Below are positions 33,684 through 44,143 of a stretch of DNA of 64,000 nt, piece by piece. This stretch comes from Leidyana gryllorum EB-2025a. Its lineage: Eukaryota; Apicomplexa. The translations under genes and the position numbers were made by a program. A model generated the notes under the pieces. That model saw nothing but the letters and a program-made list of their open reading frames with translations, ran no database searches and was not told where the DNA came from. The stretch spans positions 558,001 through 622,000 of the forward strand of contig JBLWGC010000230.1 in the NCBI GenBank assembly GCA_048772705.1, written 5' to 3'. Every line of letters starts with the position of its first letter. The stretch's first letter is position 1.

Positions 33684-36246
33684 ATGTGGATCGCACATTT
33701 ACTGCTACTCAATTTCGTGTCAAGTCAGCCTTATGTGGGCCGACAGATCTCCAGGATCTTCGATGTACCGACCAAAAAGCCTCGCGAACCTTCACATCCT
33801 CTAGCACTCGTTGAATGCCCTCCCAAACATCATCCCATTAGTTTTACGGACTGTGCCACTTTGCCAACAGACTTTCATGACATAAAAGTGAGCTTGGCAC
33901 ATTTAGGCGAGTTCTTTACTCACACATAGGCGGATTGTCCTCTGGCTAACACATTTTTCGATGACGAAAACAAGGGCTGTGTGACTATTCACGAAGCTCA
34001 TCCCATCTTGGAATGTCCACCGGGTCACACCATTGCTATAGGAAAGAAACGATTGTGCAAAGATCGAGCTAGACTGGGTAGCAAGAGCACCTGCGATCCT
34101 CCTTTCATATTAGAAGGTTCAATGTGTGAACGACGTACTCTGTACGCTGGAATGCTGGGATGCCAACCCGTGAGTATACAGCAACACGAAAGCATTGAAC
34201 AAGAATTGTCAACAGCTTGAAGTAGAGGTCAATGGAACCTGTTTGAGGGCCGAGCATGTTAAGATCGGAGCCAATTGTCCAGAAGATTTTCACCCTGTGG
34301 TGAAGGTGAGATCAACCGCTGGATTTGTGTATCACTCGTCATTTCAGCCAAATGGTCAAGCTGAATGCTGGGAGCGTGAGATCTATAACGGAACCTGGAT
34401 ACGCAATGCACCTCATTGTGCCAGACGCGATGATAAAATAGTCACCATCTGGGATCGCGACGGGGTGGAATATGACCCGCCTTTGGTGGAGTGTATCACG
34501 ATCTTGAACAAATATCCCACCGTGGCGCTCTGCCCTCCGGGAGCGGTGCCCTACGAGCGGTATGTGCGTCTGACAGGCAACAAACCAGTGGTTCTCTTCG
34601 ACGAAACCCTTGGAAATCCGTATAACACATGTGTCAAGCTGATGCCAGCATCTAGACAACCCGTCTGTCCACATACAGACGGCAAAGCTTTCGTTCTCCC
34701 ACTATTGGATCAATTCAATCGCACATTCACTGAACAGGTTCCGGGGCTCTATCCGATCGACTCGAACAAAACAACGTCGACCAGAAAAGAAGGCGCTACA
34801 GACGATACGCCAACGCGTGATCCTGCCTCAGAGGCTGGAGAGGGCGCAGGTTCCGGTGACCACGAGGGCGATGTAGACTCCGATTTGGAAACTCCCAAAA
34901 CACGTAGACTGCGAAGTTGGACGGGACCGGACTCTGGCATCAAGTTGACCAGGGAAGAGGAATCAGAAATAGCTGATAGAATGCCCCTAGCGACATCCGA
35001 GAACTATCCAGAAGAGGACTTTGCCACCCTCAGTAGCCGGGCTCTCCGATCCCTTCGGCAATCGTACGGACGTCCTCATGAAGACTTCCACATTGAGGGA
35101 TCATTTGAGTACGACAGCCGATATATGGCGCAATGGCTATTTGAGAAGTACAAGCACAGAGTTGCCTGGCCGCTTCTGCAAGAACCGGTACAATTCCGCC
35201 AGAGTTTGAGCCCACTGCCACACACAGAGGCATTGTCGGGCATGCTGTGGCATCAATGGCTGAAGATGCAGCTATTCGTGCCAATTTGCGCCCAGTTTGA
35301 GACTCGAAAGCCTTACCTCACCTGTCCCGATACTCATAAATATGGGTACGATGGAACCTGCAAACCGATGGATTACAGTGAAATGGTACTGATTTGTCCA
35401 GTCGACTATGTGTTGGATACATCGAGCCTTCCTATGGAGCACCTGGACCACCCCGACGTGCGCAAGATTCTGCAACAGTCTGGACGTAAGAAGAGTGATG
35501 TATTCGGACAACTGTACGATGGACCAATCATCCCGAAGTGTATGGGACGACTACCAGCGCAAACTCAGTATTCGTGCCCTCCAAATGTGAGTGATTGACT
35601 CAAAATTATCGCTTCGACATACTGTGCTCTTCAGCAACTTGTCGATATTACCCATCGTTTGTGTCTCGACGCCAATGTGACTCGTCCCATTAGACAGCCA
35701 ACTAGACAGAACATGATAGATATCTATGGCGATAGAGGCCGAGATGTTTATGATGGGATCACTCAGTACATGAGAGAGCGACCTGCACCGAACTGGTATC
35801 CCTTCGTCGGATCTCTGGTGCCCATGAAGATATTCAAGGAGGTGTTGAACGCGACATACGATCCGCTGATGGAATCACGCTTGGATCTCACAGATGAGAA
35901 CAGCACAGTGGTGAAGCGCCACTTGGAGTGGTTTGGCAAAGAGAACCTCAAGAGTTGGGTGGACGCCAAACGTGAGGAGCAGATACACCACGTCATAGGC
36001 CAGACAGCTGATCAACTGAGGATGGGTATGTCAGCACGAGAGGTCAATGAGCGTTTGGACGCAATGGCTCGTGCCGAGGAGGAGGAGAGGGCCACCAAGC
36101 CGAAAGTTGATATCTCGTTGGCAGCGACGATTCTGGGGAAGAGAAAGGTCATAGACTGGCAACCATTGTATGATGTGCTCTACAAGGCAGTCGATCCTTT
36201 CATGCGGCCTCGTTACAACAAATTCTCCGGAGTGGAGCTCACGTGA
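33684..36246 (+). CDS. Oocyst wall-like cysteine-rich secreted protein 1
   Basis: Exons 33684-33887, 33930-34169, 34216-34305, 34348-35586 and 35635-36246 give 794 residues. The N-terminus MWIAHLLLLNFVSSQ is a signal peptide. Cysteine pairs in the contexts ECPPKHHP, ECPPGHTIAIGK, NCPEDFHP and SCPPN recur every 25-40 residues, as in apicomplexan oocyst wall proteins, which crosslink into the cyst wall. Unlike its 60.9-kb relative, repeats are sparser, interrupted by an acidic EGAGSGDHEGDVDSD region, and the last 200 residues are cysteine-free. The 42-nt intron at 34306-34347 is stop-free and in frame; I treat it as an intron from its GTGAG and TTTCAG ends. Confidence 0.8.
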
Positions 36247-36373
36247 CAGTGAAGGAGGTGAGAGGGACCTTAGTGATGCAGAAAATTCATTCTTTCGCTT
36301 CCATTGTATCAGTTTGATGGTGATCGCATACTCATCAGATTAGTGGCCATACACGATCACTTCTTCTAACTAA

Positions 36374-37967
36374 CTATGTGGCTCCACTGGCGGCCCGTTC
36401 TCCCCACTTGGCCTTCCACGCGAGTTCGTCCAGTTGCTGAGCGACATGGCGATTTGAATAGAAGGGTGTATATAGGTGCATACCTTTTGCCTTGACCGAG
36501 CTACTTGCTCGATCAGAGCTACGAGGAAGAAAAAGACGAAGGCATACACAACAACGGAGAAGAGGGTAGAGATCCGAAGCAGCGGGCGCAAATACCTTTG
36601 CACAAATGTGGCGTCTGGTGGCAGAATAGTGGGGCCACCCTTCCTCAATTTCTCAATTTCCGAGAGCACCCACGTTTCGAACGACTCTTGCGAACCGAAT
36701 TTGAGACCAATGAAATAGGAGAATGGGGGAAGCTCCGCCAAGAGCCCAATGAGACGTGCTCGGGGCTGCAATGGATGTCATGATTTGCCACACGTCGTCT
36801 CTTACTGCATCGCAGGACCGTGAGAATAGGAAGACTGTACTGGCAGTCTGCAGAGCCACCTTAACGATGGACTTCCCCAAGATCAACGGGATGAAGAAGA
36901 CCCAGAAGGGCATGAGGAACTGTCCACAAATGATCCCACAGAGATCAAATAGAGCATTGGGCCAGCACGAGAGAAGGAAGACAGCGAGTCCTCCGTACTT
37001 TTCAATGAGTTTGACCATTCCGAAGACCAGGTAGTATTTGGCGCTCGCGATCAATGATCTGGGAAAGGAGCTGGTTACAGATGACAAGTGCAACTCACTC
37101 ATCTCCGTCTTCCGGGAAGTACTCTGCGAGTGGTGACCCCTCGAGTCCATCTGCTTTGCGGGCCTGTAAGAGAGTAGGTGAGTCATTATAAGGACTAGAC
37201 AGCAGGTTGCGGACCTTGGCAGCTGCATAGGATGCAGCGTAGGGAGGTAGTTCCCCCAGGGCGGTTCCGAGTCCCCAGAGGAAGCTGTAGGGGAGGACCT
37301 TAAGCCATAAGGCTGTGAATGGGACATTGGTGTCATAGTCTTGCTCTTCAGCTTTAACAATACATGGGAACGTTTCGTCTGGCTTCAGCCGAAATCCCCA
37401 CATATTGGTTCGTGAGTCGAAAGCTATGTTGTTGCAGGTCTCGGATGTGAGTGTGACTTGATATATGTGTGGAAAGAGGAAGAGTATGCCGGTATGTACG
37501 CCGCTGCCTAGCCCGATTGAGCTAAGGGCCCCAAGAGATATCCACCAGGCAGCCACTTTTACATTGAGAACAATTTCATTGTACCACGGACGATCCATAC
37601 CCAGGAACGTCGTGTGTAGGAGTATGGCAGCGACAAGAACAATTAGGAGGGCAGCTGCTCGTCTACGAGCATTGTGATATACCCTCAGTGCTTGATGGAA
37701 GCAGACTTGAGCGAAGAGCAGGAGTGTGCGTGTTGGATGGCGTACGAGGGAAATGGATTTCTGCCGATCCAGAGCCTGACGCAACTTTTCCTCGCGAGCT
37801 TCAGCTTTGTTACGCGGTCGTCTTCTGTGTCTGAGTAAGGTCTGTAAGGATGCAGTGAACTCAGTGTGAGCTGGCGGGGGTGTGCTTGAGTTTGGCGCAG
37901 CAGCTGGTGGGGGAGGTGAGCGGGTGGCTCCTTCGGTGACAGACCTCTGATTCATTACAAAAGTCAT
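36374..37967 (-). CDS. VMP1: Vacuole membrane protein 1 (VMP1), VTT domain
   Basis: Exons in order 37967-37215, 37163-37099, 37058-36806, 36765-36484, 36436-36374 encode 471 residues. GALSSIGLGSGVHTGILFLFPHI (in pieces: GALSSIGLGSGVHTG), CNNIAF, WGLGTALGELPPY and CWPNALFDLCGIICGQFLMP match VMP1 closely in sequence and order. VMP1 is an ER lipid scramblase of the DedA/VTT group needed for autophagosome and lipoprotein formation. The first intron (37164-37214) has a strong acceptor but an odd GTCCGC donor, and it is a stop-free multiple of three, so 17 residues may be retained. The gene is convergent with wall-like gene 1 (127 bp). Confidence 0.92.
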
Positions 37968-38006
37968 CTCTAAACTAACACTTCTCTCTCTATGTGGGTT
38001 GGCATT

Positions 38007-40329
38007 CTAGGATCCACGCAGGATATCCAAAAAGGCGTGTTCTTGGGCTTGTCTGGCTTCAAGTGCCCCATTGAGGTTAGAGACCCACCGCCCGTGGGCC
38101 TGAGCGACAGCTTGACTGTCGGTCTCAGATCTCCCTTCTATTTGCCAATTCCCATCAAGCAGATCGATCAAAGCACTGTTCACAGGCAATCCTACATTAC
38201 CCAATACTCCACCACCAGTCAGCATCTGACTGTTGGGTCGCTCCTTTTGCTCCACCGGGCCGGCCAGAGCACAAAAGGGGCGTTTTCTGCTGCAGGCTTG
38301 GGAGCACTCTGTTTCTGCATCATCGGATTGGAAGGGTCCTTCACCATGGAGCCTTATGCCGGGCGCTGTCAGAAGGTTTCCGCCATTTTGCAGTCGAATT
38401 CTCTGTGGCCTCCACATGACTTTCTGATCAACGCAGCCAAGAAAGTCAGGTTCCACTGCGATCGCTGGAGGATACTCGAAGGTCACGGTGGAGTCCCCAG
38501 CACCGCACGCACAATGAGGTGTGGGCATTGTCAGGAAGGTGGCAGCAACACTGTGATCGGTCCAGCTCTTCTGTCCCTCAATTAATGTTGAAACATCCAA
38601 AAAGCTCAGATGACGCTTTTCACTCTTGACGATCTCATCTTCCATTTCCTCTTCTTCCACGGCTCCAAGTCGCTGCAAAACTTCCTCCGGGTCGATAGCC
38701 CGCAACTTCTGCCGCGGGACTGCATCCGTTCGGTATACTTCGCGCTTTGCTATTGCCGTTTGAACCTCCGACATGACATCCTCGCATTGGAGATACTTTA
38801 TATTCTGCAAACACACATTTCTCGCTGAGTCGCCGCCGAGTCTCACTCACCAATTCCGCCTTTCGAAGCAAAAGAATGCCCCATCGTTGTCGCAGCCCAA
38901 AGTCTCCGGACCCGCGCAGATTTCCATCCGTAAGATGGACACTGTCGACATATGGAGAGAACTCGTTCAAACAGAAATTGAAAGGGTTCCGCGCTTGTCC
39001 CTCGCCGCCCTCACTTTCCCACTCATCCATCCATTGAGCAGTGGGTCGGAAGCACACAGCGCGCGGCCATTTGTAATACAACACTTTTGTTGTTGGGTGT
39101 CTCTGGAAAGTGGTCAGTGGGGCCACCATCAAATAATAATACGACTCGTCCTCTATCCATTGTAGCCCGTATGGAATCTCCGCCACCCCATAATAGTCCA
39201 AGTAGGGTAACTGACAGAGTGGGATCATTGGGTGTTGTCGTGTGTCGAACAGCAAGATCGACTGAGTCACAGCCGACAAGGCTGCCAGCAAGGTGGGCGT
39301 CTGAGGATGCGTCACCAAGGCGCTGAACCCAAAGTCATCCATGTTGGATTCATCAGTGAAGAATCGAGTGGTGTATGCCGCTGCGCAGGTATCTGCGAGC
39401 GGCCAACGACAAACCAATGTGTCTTGGGTCACATTCCAGAGCCAAAGACGTCTTCCAGCGAGCCAATAATGCCCATTTATATTCGCGTGTGTAATGGCAG
39501 TGAACACCTCGTCCCGAGCACACGAGTCGCCCTCCATATACATATGTCGTGTGAGACCCTCAATCTTCGCTAATCTGTCATCTGGAGTGACCAGCGCTCT
39601 CGGGGTCGGAATCAGCGAGAACACTCTATCAGGGCCTCCGAGTCTGCGTTTCTTGGAGGTGTAGATGACGTCATCGAACACCAAAACCTGAGCTGGTTTG
39701 ACCGCCAGAATCACGAGTTGCCCAACGGTGAAGGGCGAGAGACTCATTGACAACCAGTGGCGTTCCAAAGGGTCCTCCCACTCGAGTGAATTTCGCACCT
39801 CGATATTCGTCGACGCTCCATCGACTCCGATTGGCCGGCCTGCCCCATACTCGACTATTTCAGGGTGAAAGGCGACGTAAACAGCCAAACTGTATCGCCC
39901 TCTGACAGCAAAGTATCCAAAGTCCGCGTTGGGATAGATGGACAGACTCGACTGGACCTCCAGAGCTGACATCCACCGAAATACCTCGGGTGTGTCACTA
40001 CAGCAAGGCTCAGGTTGTTGATCCACGGTGAACCGAATACTGTTGAGCAGCGATCCCTCAATGGAACAGCAAAGCCACAAGTCACTTTCTCCTCCACTAT
40101 AAGATTGGGAGGTTGAATCTGCTGCTTCTTCGGTGTCACTCGGAACCGAAATCATATATGGGAGCTGGAGGTAGGCCCTCAAGAACCTGTTGGAACTCGC
40201 ACCATAATTCTGGCAATAAGCACCAGGCCTCCGTACAGACGTTCGTTGGGCTTTATCCCGAGCGGGTTGCCAGAAATTAGCGTAGGCGAAGGCAGTTGGG
40301 GGTGTCAGTAAGCCTTGGAGCACTGTCAT
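38007..40329 (-). CDS. Beta-propeller-like hypothetical protein
   Basis: Two exons (40329-38851, 38804-38007) yield 758 residues. The first 490 show repeated beta-strand patterns of WD40-like blades ending in aromatic or DTR/D-W motifs, for example FSALVTHPQTPTLLAAL followed by SILLFDTR. The tail is charged and helical (QRLGAVEEEEMEDEI) and then disordered. The blade ending LFDTR together with a helical tail recalls TAF1C/Rrn6 of the RNA polymerase I selectivity factor, but that is only an impression and I assign no function. No signal peptide. It starts 35 bp after the methyltransferase stop and ends 39 bp before VMP1, all on the minus strand. Confidence 0.65.
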
Positions 40330-40364
40330 ACATGTTTTTTTTGGGATCAGGGGGGGAGCGAGGT

Positions 40365-41497
40365 TCAATCCACTCCTACTTCAATCACATAAGCTCTGTC
40401 GGACTCCTGTTCTTTGGTCATTGTGATACTCAATGTGGTGTCTATATCGCTCGAAGCCTCTAACGGTTCCGGGAAGAGAATAACTGTCTGCTGCCAGTGA
40501 GTTGAGGGAGCGTGTGGACTGGTGTCCAGTTCAATTCCGCCTGGGAATACAACTTTGAACCATAACGCTGCCCCTTCGATTGAGACCGGCCCCTTAATTG
40601 TAATTGGAGTCTGTTTGGTCAGAGCGCGGAGCTGATCCAGTGTGACAGAGGCCAGATTGAGGTCCGCAACTCGCATATGAGTGCAATGATCAATGGAGCT
40701 CGGCGTGATTGTCTCGATAATGGGAGATCCAATCACATCAGCTGCTTCAGAGAAGGCTTCAGCCAACGGGGCGACACAGATTCCATGAAAACGGTGTCGA
40801 TCGTTGAACCACCCGATGTGCTTGTAGTGCACTTCTCGGTCATGCACCAACGTACAGTCAATTGTGGCTTGACAGGGGAGTAAAAGGCCTCCGTGGGTCG
40901 CCACGTCAAAGTCAACAGGCAGATTGGGGCCATTAGTCCACACCGAACCCGTCGAACTGCCTTTTCTCAAAAAGTGGTCACGTGCGAAGATCACCGAATC
41001 CAACATGGACTCGTGTAAAAGATATTGCCCCATCCACTCAGAGACGATTGCATCAACTTTGGTGAACTCGCGTTCTGCAGTGGAAGATTTAAGTGACCAG
41101 AAACGTTTGTACTCACCCTCAACGTCAACAGAAGGCAACTCCTCCACCTGGCACTGCAGAACCACAATCCGTTCAGCCAATCCATTTGCTTCGGCAACGC
41201 GACGCGTGACCATCGCCATCACGGGGTTTGCTTCCACAGCAATGACTTTCGCGGCCTCAGTGTAGCGGGCGACCAGACAACTCAGTATTCCGCTTCCAGA
41301 CCCAACATCCATTACAATTTTGCCTCTGTAGCGCAGAAGCACTCCGTGTCAATATGTACAGCGCGCGCACACACTCACTTGAGGTAAGGAGCAACAGCTT
41401 TGATGGCAGCTGCGTAGTTGTCGACTCTGGGAGCGTCCATCAGCATCTGCTGGTGGACTTTGAGGCTCCCATAGCTGTTGAAGTACTCCCCAGACAT
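40365..41497 (-). CDS. Protein arginine N-methyltransferase (PRMT6/CARM1-like)
   Basis: Exons 41497-41379, 41325-41117 and 41074-40365 encode 345 residues. EYFNSYGSLKVHQQML opens the family core; VMDVGSGSGILSCLVAR is the SAM-binding motif I, VIAVEAN supplies the ribose-binding acid, and VDAIVSEWMGQYLLHESML is the double-E loop that binds the substrate arginine. The THW-loop equivalent reads STHWQQTVIL. Type I asymmetric dimethylation is likely from the closest remembered patterns (PRMT6, CARM1). It is clearly distinct from the PRMT1 at 56 kb. The 42-nt second intron is stop-free and in frame, so an unspliced reading would carry 14 spurious residues before VDAIVSEWMG. Confidence 0.92.
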
Positions 41498-41565
41498 CTC
41501 TAGCCTTCAAGGATTTTTTTGGCCGGAAGCCATGTGCACGCACAAAGTAGCACTTGACAGAAGTA

Positions 41566-42276
41566 ATGAGAGATCTAGAAGATAAGATGAATTCGGTCGG
41601 CACCGCCGATTCGGACGAATCCATCGAGGGATCTTCACCTCCAGATGTCAATTTGAGCGACGAAGGGTACCATGAGGGAGAGGCGTTGGGATCGCCTGGT
41701 GTACTCGAAGAACCTTTAGTGCTGGAAGCGATTGGCACATATAATGGGGTGGGGAAGGCATCCGCCTTAGCGTGGTGGGAACGGCTGCGCAAGTTTGAAA
41801 TAGAACAAATCCACGAGAATCTAAGTGACCCAACTGTGCAGGAGCTATTAAAGGGTGATGCTTTGGTTTGGTTCAACGCCAATCGACCACGGTGGCGTGA
41901 CGAGTTTTTGACACATTTCACCTTTACCAAAGACAATGCCTGGTTCTGGCTCCACAACCCGGTCCAGGCCGAGGGAATGTCGGTAATTCAGTACTTGGAA
42001 GAGTGGAAGTGTGCAGCAAATCTATGGCCCGGCAGGACCGTGAAGAATGGCGTGAAGCGATGGGTACTGGGTGTGAAAGATCCAGGCGCACAAAGGATCA
42101 TGAAGGCTCACAAAAGCTCGGAGCCGGGATCACCAGAGGATTTGTTTACATGGATAGCGGAGTTAGCCGCTGTCAATGGGAGACATAGCAGTAAGGTGTT
42201 TAACAGACCCTTCAAACCGGCCAAAGTGCATCGGAAAGTGAAAGCGGCACATCAGAATAGCAATTTGGACGCATGA
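41566..42276 (+). CDS. Ty3-type Gag capsid-like orphan protein
   Basis: Single exon, 236 residues. After an acidic N-terminus, residues about 60-175 follow the retrotransposon Gag pattern: WWERLRKFEIEQI, then ELLKGDALVWFNANR, WRDEFLTHFTF, and MSVIQYLEEWKCAANLWP. This is the spacing of the LKGDA.-WF, W..F...F and Q...SV..Y...W elements of Ty3/Gypsy Gag. There is no CCHC knuckle, protease or reverse transcriptase, and no long terminal repeats flank it. The frame is intact. I infer a possible domesticated Gag; an unrelated helical protein cannot be excluded. It diverges from the methyltransferase across 68 bp. Confidence 0.55.
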   Translation: MRDLEDKMNSVGTADSDESIEGSSPPDVNLSDEGYHEGEALGSPGVLEEPLVLEAIGTYNGVGKASALAWWERLRKFEIEQIHENLSDPTVQELLKGDALVWFNANRPRWRDEFLTHFTFTKDNAWFWLHNPVQAEGMSVIQYLEEWKCAANLWPGRTVKNGVKRWVLGVKDPGAQRIMKAHKSSEPGSPEDLFTWIAELAAVNGRHSSKVFNRPFKPAKVHRKVKAAHQNSNLDA

Positions 42277-42284
42277 GGGGGTAG

Positions 42285-42294
42285 CACACGTGTG
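42285..42294. promoter_or_regulatory. Palindrome CACACGTGTG, intergenic
   Basis: Perfect 10-bp palindrome 8 bp after the Gag-like stop and 60 bp before the next start codon on the same strand. Confidence 0.6.
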
Positions 42295-42354
42295 TTTGAC
42301 TTAAACTCGGCATGAAGTAGCCTAGAAAAAAATTGACTTTGTATAGTCCTTCCA

Positions 42355-42648
42355 ATGGGCAATGCTGCCTCCCAATTACAGGATGCTAATCAACAACGGA
42401 TGCAGACGATGATGATCGTGATGTTTTCACTGATCGGGGCAATAGTCGGGGCGGGGCTATTAATATTTCTGATAGTGACATGGTCAAGGGTTTCTCGAGA
42501 GCGGGCGGAAGCGGACAGGAAACTAGCTAGATCGCTGGCGCGAACACAAAATAGAGCGGATCTCTTGGAGGCAAGAATCTTGGCTCAAGCTGTCGCTAAA
42601 GAAGCTGAGCAGCAGCAGCATATCGCCCCGATGTACCACGTTGTATGA
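42355..42648 (+). CDS. Small N-myristoylated single-pass membrane protein
   Basis: Single exon, 97 residues. The N-terminus MGNAASQ fits the N-myristoyltransferase consensus (Gly2, Ser6). A membrane helix (MMIVMFSLIGAIVGAGLLIF) spans about residues 19-45, followed by an arginine- and alanine-rich amphipathic or coiled-coil helix (SRERAEADRKLARSLARTQ). A protein both acylated and membrane-spanning so close to the N-terminus is unusual. No homologue recalled. Its stop is 27 bp from the convergent HAD gene. Confidence 0.65.
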   Translation: MGNAASQLQDANQQRMQTMMIVMFSLIGAIVGAGLLIFLIVTWSRVSRERAEADRKLARSLARTQNRADLLEARILAQAVAKEAEQQQHIAPMYHVV

Positions 42649-42675
42649 CAAACACTCACAAAAATCAATCGTTGT

Positions 42676-44111
42676 TTATGTTGCAACAACCAGGCTTGGC
42701 TGATTTTCGCTCTCGCTTGCCGCCAGTGTAGTAGTATCTGTAACTTCCTCTTGCGACTCTGGTAACGTAACAGGGGTTGTAGAGTGCCGACGATAATCGG
42801 GATCAAAAACGAATCCATGGGTATAGGCCACAATGTAAGGGTTGCCAGGATTAAGTTTGACAATTCGTTGGACGGGAAGCGTTGATGTGGTGGCTGTCGG
42901 TGTCAAGGCAAAGGAAGAGGGTGAAGTGGTGGCTCGGGTGGTGTCACCATCGTGGTTATCTTTTCCACCACCACTATTGGAGCTGAAGCCCCGTCCGAGC
43001 ATTTTGGAGAGTGATAGGCCTGCGCCACGGAGGAAGGATCCCACGCCACGGGGTTCGACAGCGGCGTTCCGTCGGCCACAGTCTCCGTCTGAGCTGCCTG
43101 GAGTATTGCTTCCTTCCTCCGAGTCAGTTTCCGCACTGTCGGCAGCCGCCATCTGCTGGACCTTTTCGCGCACCTCAGCTTCGGCCAATTTGTTCATTTC
43201 CACCGCATTCCAAACTGCAGCAGCGCAGTCGGTCGATAGGGGTTCGGGGGCACAATCGGTGTCCGGGGCCATGTGGGAGGTTATATGGCTGAGATCTTCT
43301 TCCTCTTCTTCGTTGAGAGCGACCTGCGCGATGCACGCGTCCTGTTCGAGTTCGTTTTCGAATAGACTTTCGAAGCGATATCGCAGATCTGCGCTTCGGC
43401 ATTTGAGCGTAAAGTTGGCGATCGCAGGTAAATGTAGCGCCAGGGCCATGTGCTGGGCCTTGAGGGCTGCAAGTCCCGGTAGCGGGACAAACTTTATAGA
43501 GCGGATGGCCACATTGCTGAAGGCCGTTGTCTGATAAAAGTTGTACAAAGCGTGTCGTTCGTGTAGAGAATCGCCGATACTGATGACCACCTTTGGCTCT
43601 CCGTGTTCCGCATTGGCAAAGTACTCGGTGAAGATCTGAGCAAAGGTCTGCTTCTTCCACTGCACCGGATCGCGACTGACTGCCTGCACTAAGTCCTTAG
43701 CCGACACGCGTCTGATGGGTTCCACGACGCCCCATAGGGTGGGCATATAGCGGAGACACGATGTTCTGATCCAATCGCTTGATCCGTTGGTGATCATCAC
43801 CACACGCCCACAGCGGGCTGCAACTTCGAGGGTTACCTTGGCCAAGTCCGCTAAAGCTTCGAACTGCACCCTGTTGATGAACAGTCCCTCAGTCAATAGC
43901 TCTCTCTCTGCTTTGCAATGCAACGATCTTACCCAATCTCCTCATCGAGTTCTGGTCCGTTCACTGCAGGCCATTGTACCCAAGTCCCTGTACCACTCCG
44001 TCCTACTACAGTCTTCGACCTTTCCCGTAAGATCGTAGTAGGCAGGATGGTGTCATCCCAGTCAAACACCACCAATGTATGTGCCGCCAACGCAGGCGGA
44101 GCCCACTCCAT
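42676..44111 (-). CDS. HAD-superfamily phosphatase-like protein
   Basis: Exons 44111-43933 and 43870-42676 encode 457 residues. HAD motif I is VVFDWDDTILP (DxDxT), motif II is VVMITNGSSDW, a lysine sits in WKKQTFAQIF and motif IV is VVISIGDSLHER, so the catalytic set looks complete. Residues beyond about 230 are a poorly ordered Ser/Thr/Glu-rich extension. Substrates may be phosphoproteins or small phosphoesters; the family does not say. The first exon is needed for motif I and starts 32 bp from the divergent zinc transporter. The 62-nt intron replaces a stretch of the second frame that is open in the same direction. Confidence 0.82.
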
Positions 44112-44143
44112 ACTACTCAAAAGTTACCCTTAAAAACCCAGAC
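44112..44143. promoter_or_regulatory. 32-bp divergent promoter, HAD and zinc transporter
   Basis: The two start codons point away from each other with only 32 bp between. No TATA-like element is evident. Both leaders must be extremely short or overlap, or transcription must start inside the opposite gene. Confidence 0.5.

Noticed and set aside
38007-40329. Assignment as TAF1C/Rrn6
   Set aside because: Only a propeller-like pattern and an LFDTR strand support it; no diagnostic motif was seen, so it is left as hypothetical.
42285-42294. Palindrome as a plain E-box (CACGTG)
   Set aside because: Bare CACGTG occurs many times, including in coding sequence. Only the extended CACACGTGTG/CACACGCGTGTG forms are concentrated in introns and gaps, and the long-spacing class does not contain CACGTG.
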